The notes under the pieces are model-generated. The model was not told the origin of the DNA and made no database searches. It saw nothing but the letters and a program-made list of their open reading frames with translations. A stretch of DNA of 9,381 nucleotides, from contig JAQTZX010000039.1 in NCBI GenBank assembly GCA_028687525.1, positions 1 through 9,381 on the forward strand, given 5' to 3'. This document shows, one piece after another, positions 1-5,364 of this stretch. The translations under genes and the position numbers were made by a program. Source of the DNA: Candidatus Omnitrophota bacterium (lineage in GTDB: Bacteria; Omnitrophota; Gorgyraeia; Gygaellales; Profunditerraquicolaceae). The first letter of the stretch is position 1; the number at the start of each line of letters is the position of its first letter.

Positions 1-1
1 A

Positions 2-367
2 CTTGGAGTTACGAATCTCAAGAATCGGCATATCGGCAGGCTTTCCGGCGGGCAACAACAGAGGATTTTGCTCGCCCGGGCGCTTGTGCACCATCCACAG
101 CTTTTAATTTTGGATGAGCCCACCGTAGCGCTTGACCCGCAGTCAAGGGAATCTTTCTACGCGGCTATTAAGAAACTGAACAAGGAAAACGGGGTCACTG
201 TTATTCTGGTTTCGCATGACGTCGGTTCCGTAGGCCAATACGCGTCAAAATTACTATATCTGGACAGAGAAATCATTTTCTACGGGGCCTTTGAAGAGTT
301 TTGTGAATCTCCAAAGATGTCCGATTATTTCGGGGCAGGACAGCATATGATTTGTCACAAGCATTAA
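2..367 (+). CDS. znuC: Metal ABC transporter ATP-binding protein, ZnuC/MntB-like (5' end outside window)
   Basis: This is the C-terminal part (121 codons visible) of an ABC ATPase that powers uptake of a divalent metal, probably zinc or manganese, at the cytoplasmic face of the inner membrane. The reading frame is open from base 2. It begins just before the ABC signature LSGGQQQR (bases 38-61), followed by Walker B LLILDEP with the catalytic Glu, the D-loop region VALDPQS and the switch His in LVSHD. The Walker A motif lies upstream, outside the window. The last residues, HMICHKH, form a short His/Cys tail that could bind metal. The next gene, 25 bases downstream, is an ABC-3 family permease, which is why a metal substrate is inferred rather than another ABC cargo. 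Zinc versus manganese or iron cannot be decided from the sequence. The TTG at 68 is internal to the protein and not its start. Confidence 0.9.
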   Translation, partial: LGVTNLKNRHIGRLSGGQQQRILLARALVHHPQLLILDEPTVALDPQSRESFYAAIKKLNKENGVTVILVSHDVGSVGQYASKLLYLDREIIFYGAFEEFCESPKMSDYFGAGQHMICHKH

Positions 368-383
368 ATCCTGAACGCAGTCG

Positions 384-388
384 AAGGA
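384..388 (+). promoter_or_regulatory. Ribosome binding site of the metal permease gene
   Basis: AAGGA sits 4 bases before the ATG at 393. It supports that start over the out-of-frame ATG at 388. The short 25-base gap to the ATPase gene has no terminator, so the two genes are probably one transcript. Confidence 0.6.
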
Positions 389-392
389 TGAT

Positions 393-1217
393 ATGACGAA
401 CGCATTTCAACAAATTCAGGAAGCGCTTCAATACGCCTTTATTCAGCGGGCCATTATCGCAGGATGTTTCATGGCCCTGGGCTGTTCGTTCATGGGGGTG
501 TTTCTTGTCTTGCGCAGATTTTCGCTTATCGGCGACGGACTTGCTCACGTGAGCTTTGCGACTGTTGCCATTGCGCTTTTATTGCATGCCCAGCCGATAG
601 CCGTTTCCATTCCGCTCGTTGCTCTGGCGTCGCTGATTATTTTGGAGTTAAACGAGAAGGCTGGCGTGTACGGAGACGCGGCGATCGGGTTGGTTTCGTC
701 ATTTGGCATTGCCTTGGGCGTGATCATTGCCAGCACTGCCGGAGGATTTAACGCAGATCTTTTTAGCTATCTTTTCGGCAATATTCTTTCGGTAAGCGGC
801 TTCGAAGTCTGGATGACAGCGGTTATTTCCTTGTTGGTTGTGCTGGTCACCGCGCTTTTTTATCATGATCTTTTCGCGATCACGTTTGACGAGGATTACG
901 CGCAGGTTTCGGGGGTAAAAGTTAAAGCCGTTAATAGGATTCTTATCTTGTTGACTTCACTTATCGTGGTGCTGGGAATCAAGATCATCGGTACAATGCT
1001 TGTTTCAAGCCTGATAATTTTACCGTCAATATCCGCCTTGCAGATTATGCGGAGTTTTCGCGCAACAATTGCGCTTGCCGGAATTTTCGCGGTTATTTCG
1101 GTCATTATCGGTATCTTTGCGTCGTATGTGTTTAATTATCCCTCCGGGGCGACGATAGTTATGGTTAACTTTGTTCTCTTTGTTGGGTCGTTTTTATCCG
1201 GGAGAGTAAAGGGATGA
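393..1217 (+). CDS. znuB: Metal ABC transporter permease, ABC-3 family, ZnuB-like
   Basis: This 274-aa integral membrane protein is the channel subunit of a zinc- or manganese-type ABC importer. About eight hydrophobic segments can be read along it. The family pattern is clear: an early loop with RRFSLIGDGLAHVSF (about residues 41-55), a conserved coupling region around EDYAQVSGVKVKAVN, then GIKIIGTMLVSSLIILPS, and a C-terminal PSGATIVM segment ahead of the last helix. The length is typical of the family. It follows the ATPase gene closely and its stop codon overlaps the start of the next small gene (ATGA at 1214-1217), so at least three genes appear to be translated together. A solute-binding protein (ZnuA-like) is expected upstream but is not in the window. 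Substrate identity is inferred from family; no Zur box is visible here. Confidence 0.9.
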   Translation: MTNAFQQIQEALQYAFIQRAIIAGCFMALGCSFMGVFLVLRRFSLIGDGLAHVSFATVAIALLLHAQPIAVSIPLVALASLIILELNEKAGVYGDAAIGLVSSFGIALGVIIASTAGGFNADLFSYLFGNILSVSGFEVWMTAVISLLVVLVTALFYHDLFAITFDEDYAQVSGVKVKAVNRILILLTSLIVVLGIKIIGTMLVSSLIILPSISALQIMRSFRATIALAGIFAVISVIIGIFASYVFNYPSGATIVMVNFVLFVGSFLSGRVKG

Positions 1218-1465
1218 AGAAACTTATCTCGTTTCTTAAATTTTCCATGATTCGTTGGTGGTTCATGATCACGGCCATTTTAACCGTGTCTTCAACCTGT
1301 TCTTGTTGTGGAAAACCGGCCTGTCCGATTGGTCCAGGAGCGGCGGCGGGTTTTCAGGGGACCACGGCTGTAAAGCAGCGGGGTTCCATAGAACAGTTTT
1401 TCCATGTGTCGCGAAAAGAGTATGGTTTTTGCGGCACGATCCGTATCAAATACACAGAACTTTAA
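1214..1465 (+). CDS. Small membrane-anchored cysteine-cluster protein, function unknown
   Basis: This 83-aa protein is not one I can assign to a named family. It starts at the ATG that overlaps the permease stop (ATGA), so translational coupling to the metal transporter is likely. The N terminus has basic residues (MKK, K9, R14) and a hydrophobic stretch of about residues 12-28, which would form one membrane helix or an uncleaved signal. Directly after it comes a cysteine cluster, CSCCGKPACPIG (C29, C31, C32, C37), then a small-residue stretch (GPGAAAGF) and a basic, aromatic C-terminal part with one further Cys (C73). No good lipobox precedes C29 (the residues are SST), so a lipoprotein is not supported. 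A role as metal-binding accessory to the transporter is inference from position and the cysteines only. An overlapping frame at 1255-1476 is open too but has no ribosome binding site and less plausible composition. Confidence 0.6.
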   Translation: MKKLISFLKFSMIRWWFMITAILTVSSTCSCCGKPACPIGPGAAAGFQGTTAVKQRGSIEQFFHVSRKEYGFCGTIRIKYTEL

Positions 1466-1490
1466 TCCGCCGTTAAGTCTCCGCACTTTT

Positions 1491-1524
1491 GTTATATCGA
1501 AGCGTTATATCGAAGCATTTCGAT
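1491..1524 (+). repeat. 13-bp tandem direct repeat plus palindrome upstream of xfp promoter
   Basis: GTTATATCGAAGC occurs twice, end to end, at 1491-1503 and 1504-1516. The second copy runs into the inverted repeat ATCGAA-GCAT-TTCGAT (1509-1524), which touches the -35 element of the predicted xfp promoter. The layout suits an activator or repressor operator, but no regulator gene is adjacent to support that. Confidence 0.5.
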
Positions 1525-1552
1525 TGACTCGAACCCTGTTTAGGTATATCAT
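1524..1552 (+). promoter_or_regulatory. Predicted sigma70-type promoter for xfp
   Basis: A -35 element TTGACT (1524-1529) and a -10 element TATCAT (1547-1552) each match the consensus at 5 of 6 positions and are separated by exactly 17 bases. Transcription would begin near 1559, giving a leader of about 215 nt before the phosphoketolase start. The promoter lies in the spacer after the metal transporter genes and explains separate expression of xfp. Confidence 0.6.
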
Positions 1553-1756
1553 GCGGATTAACGGGATGTTCGTATAAGGGTATGGATTTAGGGCCTTATA
1601 TTAGAGAAATCCAGGGATAAGATCGTTAGATTTTGGAATAAGCCCCACCTTCTTGTTTTATTTCCTGCAGTATGGTTATCACCGGGCCGTTAATTGTCGA
1701 TATGGCTACGCCTAAATCAACACGTACTACAATACATCGTTTTGAAATGACCGGAT
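1553..1756 (+). other. Predicted long 5' leader of xfp with long-range stem
   Basis: No convincing gene is seen between 1466 and 1773. Downstream of the predicted promoter, GGGCCTTAT (1591-1599) can pair with ATAAGCCCC (1638-1646) in 8 of 9 positions. Inside that, AAATC (1607-1611) pairs with GATTT (1629-1633). This is compatible with a structured RNA leader, but it matches no riboswitch class I recognise and there is no U-tract terminator in it. Function is unknown. Confidence 0.3.
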
Positions 1757-1765
1757 AAAAGGAGG
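1757..1765 (+). promoter_or_regulatory. Strong ribosome binding site of xfp
   Basis: AAAAGGAGG ends 8 bases before the ATG at 1774. It is a near-perfect Shine-Dalgarno sequence and fixes the start of the phosphoketolase. Confidence 0.8.
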
Positions 1766-1773
1766 ATCGAACT

Positions 1774-4143
1774 ATGAATAAAGAAATTCTTTCCCCGGAA
1801 CTGCTCCATAAGATGCATGCCTACTGGCGCGCCGCTAACTATCTTTCGGTCGGCCAGCTCTATCTTCGCGATAATCCTTTGCTTCGGGAACCGTTAAAAC
1901 CGTCGCACGTGAAGTCAATGCTGCTCGGGCATTGGGGTACCACCCCGGGACAGAACTTTATATATGTTCATCTGAACCGGGTTATCAAGAAGTATGATCT
2001 GGATATGATCTATATCTCCGGTCCCGGACATGGCGGTCCGGCGCTGGTGGGTAATGTTTATCTCGAGGGTACTTACAGTGAAATATATCCGAATATTACT
2101 CGGGATGAAGCCGGACTGAAAAAGCTGTTCACGCAATTTTCGTTCCCCGGAGGAATTTCCAGCCATGTTTCTCCCGAGTGCCCGGGGTCGATTCATGAAG
2201 GCGGAGAACTGGGGTATTCGCTCAGCCACGCTTTTGGGGCCGTTTTCGATAATCCGGATCTGATCGCCGCCTGTATCGTTGGAGACGGAGAAGCTGAAAC
2301 AGGCCCATTGGCAACGGCGTGGCACTCCAACAAATTCCTTAATCCGGTTACTGACGGAGCCGTGCTGCCGATCCTACATCTCAATGGTTACAAAATTGCC
2401 AACCCGGCCGTGCTGGCCCGCATTACGCATGAGGAACTGGAGCAACTGTTCCGTGGCTACGGCTGGACGCCTTACTTTGTGGAAGGTGATGAACCGGAAA
2501 ATATGCACCGGCACATGTCCGCTGTTTTGGAAGAAGTCATTACGGAAATCCGGAGAATACAAAGTAATGCGCGGAGCAAAAATGATGCCGCTCGCCCGCG
2601 CTGGCCGATGATAGTCCTTAATTCACCTAAAGGCTGGACCGGCCCGAAGTTCGTCGATGGCCTGCAAATCGAGGGTACCTTTCGAGCTCATCAGATTCCG
2701 CTCCCGGTTGATTCCGAGCACCCCGGAAATCTGAAACTCCTTGAGAATTGGATGAGAAGCTATAAACCTGAAGAACTCTTCGATGAGACCGGACGGTTTT
2801 TACCGGAATTGGCCGAACTGGCGCCCAAGGGCGGGCGAAGAATGGGAGCCAATTCTCACGCCAATGGCGGGTTATTACTGCGTGATCTGTTAATGCCGGA
2901 CTTCCGGAAATACGCGGTGGATCTGTCTTCACCGGGATCGGTTCAGGCATCCGATACGCATATACTGGGAGATTTCTTGCGTGATGTGGTTACTCTCAAT
3001 AAGGAGCAGAGAAATTTCCGGATCTTCGGCCCTGATGAGACGCTTTCCAACCGGTTGAATTCCGTTTTCGAGGCCACCAAACGGCAATGGGAAGCCCGGA
3101 CGGCAGCGAACGATGAATTTCTCGCATCCGAAGGCCGGGTTATTGAGATGTTAAGCGAGCATCAATGCGAAGGCTGGCTCGAGGGGTACCTGCTTACCGG
3201 AAGGCACGGTTTGTTTAACTGCTACGAGGCTTTTATTCACATTGTCGATTCGATGTTCAACCAGCACGCCAAGTGGTTGAAAGTTACCGCAGAATTGCCG
3301 TGGCGAAAGAAAATAGCTTCGCTCAATTACCTGCTTGCATCCCATGTTTGGCAGCAAGCTCATAACGGGTTTACCCATCAAGACCCCGGTTTCATTGATC
3401 ACGTGGTAAACAAAAAAGCTTCTGTCGTACGTGTGTATCTTCCTCCCGATGCCAACTGTTTGTTGTCGGTGGGGGATCATTGTTTGAGGAGCCGGAATTA
3501 TGTTAACGTCGTTATTGCGGGAAAATACCGGGCGCCTCAATGGTTAACTATGGATGAGGCGGTCGAACATTGTACCAAAGGGATCGGCGTATGGCAATGG
3601 GCGGGCAGTGATCGGGGAAAGGAACCGGATGTGATGATGGCTTGTTGCGGAGACGTGCCGACGCTCGAGACGTTGGCTGCCGTTTCCATCCTTCGTAAGT
3701 ATTTGCCCGGTTTGAGGATTCGCGTGATCAATGTTGTAGATTTGATGAAGCTGGAACCGGATACAGAACATCCTCACGGGCTGAGCGACCGGGACTTCGA
3801 TGCGTTGTTCACTAAAGACAAGCCGGTCGTCTTCGCGTTCCACGGTTATCCCTGGCTGGTGCACAGATTGACTTATCGCCGTCATAACCACGAAAACCTG
3901 CATGTCCGGGGCTATAAGGAGGAAGGTACCATCACGACGTACTTCGATATGACGGTTCTAAACGACCTTGATAGATTTCACCTGGTGCAGGATGTGATAA
4001 ACCGGGTTCCGGGATTGGGCGCTCAGGGAGCCGATCTCAAACAGATGATGCAGGATAAGCTCCTCGAGCACAAACAATACATTGATCGATACGGTTTGGA
4101 TTTGCCGGAAGTCCGCGACTGGAAATGGAGTACCACAGCTTGA
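1774..4143 (+). CDS. xfp: Phosphoketolase (xylulose 5-phosphate / fructose 6-phosphate)
   Basis: This 789-aa cytoplasmic thiamine-diphosphate enzyme cleaves xylulose 5-phosphate with phosphate into acetyl phosphate and glyceraldehyde 3-phosphate; many family members also cleave fructose 6-phosphate. Both family signatures are present: EGGELGY (residues 142-148) and the G-x3-DN-P...GDGE block ending at about residue 173. Other active-site stretches are HWGTTPG (53-59), SGPGHGGP (82-89), GDGEAETG (170-177) and NGYKI (204-208). GPDETLSNRL lies in the middle domain, and the C-terminal domain reaches the end at normal family length, so the gene looks intact. Substrate preference cannot be read from sequence alone. 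The gene has its own promoter and terminator. No acetate kinase or phosphotransacetylase gene is next to it, so acetyl phosphate must be used by enzymes encoded elsewhere. Phosphoketolases are patchily distributed and often transferred between lineages, which may apply here. Confidence 0.97.
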   Translation: MNKEILSPELLHKMHAYWRAANYLSVGQLYLRDNPLLREPLKPSHVKSMLLGHWGTTPGQNFIYVHLNRVIKKYDLDMIYISGPGHGGPALVGNVYLEGTYSEIYPNITRDEAGLKKLFTQFSFPGGISSHVSPECPGSIHEGGELGYSLSHAFGAVFDNPDLIAACIVGDGEAETGPLATAWHSNKFLNPVTDGAVLPILHLNGYKIANPAVLARITHEELEQLFRGYGWTPYFVEGDEPENMHRHMSAVLEEVITEIRRIQSNARSKNDAARPRWPMIVLNSPKGWTGPKFVDGLQIEGTFRAHQIPLPVDSEHPGNLKLLENWMRSYKPEELFDETGRFLPELAELAPKGGRRMGANSHANGGLLLRDLLMPDFRKYAVDLSSPGSVQASDTHILGDFLRDVVTLNKEQRNFRIFGPDETLSNRLNSVFEATKRQWEARTAANDEFLASEGRVIEMLSEHQCEGWLEGYLLTGRHGLFNCYEAFIHIVDSMFNQHAKWLKVTAELPWRKKIASLNYLLASHVWQQAHNGFTHQDPGFIDHVVNKKASVVRVYLPPDANCLLSVGDHCLRSRNYVNVVIAGKYRAPQWLTMDEAVEHCTKGIGVWQWAGSDRGKEPDVMMACCGDVPTLETLAAVSILRKYLPGLRIRVINVVDLMKLEPDTEHPHGLSDRDFDALFTKDKPVVFAFHGYPWLVHRLTYRRHNHENLHVRGYKEEGTITTYFDMTVLNDLDRFHLVQDVINRVPGLGAQGADLKQMMQDKLLEHKQYIDRYGLDLPEVRDWKWSTTA

Positions 4144-4160
4144 CAGCCGTGGTATCTTTT
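4131..4160 (+). terminator. Intrinsic terminator overlapping the xfp stop codon
   Basis: The arms TACCAC-a-GCT (4131-4140) and AGC-c-GTGGTA (4145-4154) form a 9-bp stem with one internal mismatch and a TGAC loop, followed by TCTTTT. The xfp stop codon TGA (4141-4143) lies in the loop, so the last codons of the gene encode the 5' arm. Confidence 0.75.
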
Positions 4161-4161
4161 A

Positions 4162-4224
4162 ATGTCCTTCTGGCCGCCTGCCGGCAGGCAGGGAATCCCC
4201 CGGAGCTTTAGCGCAGGAAGACAT
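4162..4224. repeat. 63-bp fold-back element with 14-bp internal palindrome
   Basis: The ends ATGTCCTTCTG (4162-4172) and CAGGAAGACAT (4214-4224) are inverted copies: 9 Watson-Crick pairs, one G-U and one mismatch. Between them lies the perfect palindrome GCCTGCCGGCAGGC (4176-4189) and a small GGG-AAT-CCC hairpin just after it. The structure resembles REP-like or small fold-back repeats that occur many times in a genome; only one copy is in this window, so repetition is inferred. Confidence 0.45.
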
Positions 4225-4461
4225 CCACTGCGTTCTTAAAATTCTTGATCGAAGCCGCCTTTCCGGGCGGCGGGATTGTGTTTGGGTTCTGATTTATAAC
4301 AAGCTTAAAGAATCCGGGCGGCTCGGGAATGTGGCGGCAACGGCTAAGGCCGGAGATCACAGCAAAGGGCGGGATTATATTTTAATAAACAAACGATAAC
4401 GGAACGGCGGGCCGGGGAACCGGTCTTGAGCAGATATTGCGAAAAAGGTTTTCTTTAAAAA
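4225..4461. other. Remaining spacer between xfp and HD-domain gene; no supported gene
   Basis: The spacer holds one more short hairpin, GCCGCC (4254-4259) with GGCGGC (4266-4271), which lacks a T tract. One frame is open from 4163 to a TAA at 4397-4399. It has no ATG, no ribosome binding site, and its only GTG is near the end, so it is not called as a gene. It could be a decayed coding fragment. No clear promoter for the HD gene was found; a TATATT at 4376-4381 lacks a matching -35. Confidence 0.3.
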
Positions 4462-4473
4462 GGGAGGATTTAA

Positions 4474-5076
4474 GTGGATACGCATGAGCTTTATGAGGTA
4501 TTTAAAAAGAAAGTTATTAAACGGAAAAAAGAATTCGGCGCTTTTATGCAAATGCTCGAGAAGGAAACCAGCTGGCTTACCAGTCCCGCGAGCACAAGGT
4601 TCCATTTGAATAAAGAAGGCGGACTGCTTGAGCATAGTGTCGGTGTTACTGAAACACTCCTCAAGTTACGGGAAACCCTCGCTCCCCGGTTGTCCGAAGA
4701 AACCTGTGTTATCGTGGGATTATTGCATGATGCCGGTAAAATCGGTATGCCCGGGAAGCCCAGATACCTTAAGAATGACAATGCGTGGGAAGTGAGGAAC
4801 AGGGATATGACTTATAAAGTAAATCCCGCAGAAACTTACATGAACCTGGCCGCGCGAAGCCTGTATTTGATCTCTAAATATATCCCCTTATCCGATTCGG
4901 AAGCCCAGGCGATTTTATATCATGACGGACAATATGTCGAAGCCAACAAGGAAGTGGCCCATCGTGAAACGCCTTTAACCTTGCTGGTGCATTTCGCCGA
5001 TTGCTGGACAGCGCATATATATGAAGACGGGCATAGTGTTCAGGAAGACGATACTTACTACGATAAGAAGGAATGA
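4474..5076 (+). CDS. HD-domain metal-dependent phosphohydrolase family protein
   Basis: This 200-aa soluble protein has the HD-superfamily metal-site pattern: H54 in GGLLEHSVGV, the adjacent H85-D86 in GLLHDAGKIG, and candidate later ligands H150-D151 (LYHDGQ) and D176 (HFADCW). HD proteins hydrolyse phosphoester bonds in nucleotides, cyclic nucleotides or nucleic acids. The Gly-Gly-Leu-Leu-Glu-His stretch resembles HD domains of the YhaM-type 3'-5' exonucleases and phage-type HD proteins, but the OB-fold domain of YhaM is absent. The substrate is therefore unknown. The start is a GTG with a good ribosome binding site, GGGAGG (4462-4467), 6 bases upstream. The N-terminal 35 residues are helical and Lys-rich, and the C terminus is acidic. 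The gene stands alone between the xfp terminator and the mscS promoter, apart from a possible tiny ORF right after it. Confidence 0.8.
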   Translation: MDTHELYEVFKKKVIKRKKEFGAFMQMLEKETSWLTSPASTRFHLNKEGGLLEHSVGVTETLLKLRETLAPRLSEETCVIVGLLHDAGKIGMPGKPRYLKNDNAWEVRNRDMTYKVNPAETYMNLAARSLYLISKYIPLSDSEAQAILYHDGQYVEANKEVAHRETPLTLLVHFADCWTAHIYEDGHSVQEDDTYYDKKE

Positions 5077-5077
5077 A

Positions 5078-5158
5078 ATGGATATTCGTATAACCAACAG
5101 TCTGATGATGACGGAAAAAATCTTTAAAACCAACTCTTTTAATTTTTTACGGTCTTAA
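5078..5158 (+). CDS. Possible 26-aa ORF coupled to the HD-domain gene
   Basis: A short frame reading MDIRITNSLMMTEKIF and ending FLRS begins one base after the HD-gene stop codon. An AAGGA (5068-5072) sits 5 bases before its ATG, so it could be translated by reinitiation. It has no hydrophobic helix or recognisable motif. It may equally be chance. Confidence is low because 26 codons carry little statistical weight. Confidence 0.25.
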   Translation: MDIRITNSLMMTEKIFKTNSFNFLRS

Positions 5159-5231
5159 GGGGGCGGAGGTGCAATTTCTCTTCCCAATCCCCGGAGAGGA
5201 GCTATAAACTTGTTGTATCCGCTGTTGCCTA

Positions 5232-5240
5232 TGCTATAAT
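5232..5240 (+). promoter_or_regulatory. Extended -10 promoter for mscS
   Basis: TGCTATAAT is a perfect extended -10 element (TGn plus TATAAT). The -35 region is poor (TTG-rich, about 3 of 6 at best), which extended -10 promoters tolerate. Transcription would begin near 5247, about 118 bases before the favoured mscS start. Confidence 0.6.
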
Positions 5241-5260
5241 AAATTTTATATAAGAGTAAA

Positions 5261-5319
5261 GGATCAAGTGGTCCGGGAATATACAGATAAAACCCGGAGG
5301 AGCGTGGATGGTCGGGCCG
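5261..5319 (+). promoter_or_regulatory. mscS leader with alternative RNA pairings
   Basis: TCCGGG (5272-5277) pairs with CCCGGA (5293-5298) around a 15-base A-rich loop. It competes with GGATC (5261-5265) against GGTCC (5270-5274), and with CCCGG (5293-5297) against TCGGG (5312-5316). GATGG (5307-5311) can pair with CCATC (5320-5324), which is the first half of the downstream terminator arm. Such mutually exclusive stems are the hallmark of an attenuator, but I recognise no known riboswitch consensus here. Confidence 0.4.
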
Positions 5320-5352
5320 CCATCTTGCGTAAGCGTGCAAGATGGTTTTTTT
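5320..5352 (+). terminator. Intrinsic terminator in the mscS leader (probable attenuator)
   Basis: CCATCTTGC (5320-5328) and GCAAGATGG (5337-5345) form a perfect 9-bp stem with an 8-base loop, followed directly by seven T (5346-5352). It lies between the mscS promoter and the favoured mscS start codon, only 12 bases before that ATG. Unless it is overridden, most transcripts from the promoter would end before the gene. Confidence 0.8.
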
Positions 5353-5364
5353 ATGGAGGGAAAA

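Noticed and set aside
1239..1304. Lipoprotein signal for the small cysteine protein
   Set aside because: The residues before C29 are SST and before C31 TCS, which do not fit the lipobox consensus.
1255..1476. Alternative + strand frame overlapping the cysteine-cluster ORF, or a frameshift between them
   Set aside because: No ribosome binding site, and the composition (His/Trp/Arg-rich, no helix pattern) looks like an out-of-frame reading; the 1214 frame has the stop-start overlap and the Cys motif.
1491..1516. CRISPR array
   Set aside because: Only two 13-bp copies with no spacer between them; a tandem duplication or operator fits better.
1915..2325. 136-codon open frame on the - strand inside xfp
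   Set aside because: It is antisense to conserved phosphoketolase motifs and has no recognisable domain or ribosome site.
4376..4381. Promoter for the HD-domain gene (TATATT)
   Set aside because: The region 17 bases upstream (GAGATC) does not resemble a -35 element and no extended -10 is present.
5247..5352. Known riboswitch (fluoride, c-di-AMP, ZTP, guanidine) in the mscS leader
   Set aside because: I could not match the conserved core sequences of any of these classes; the leader before the terminator is only about 75 nt.
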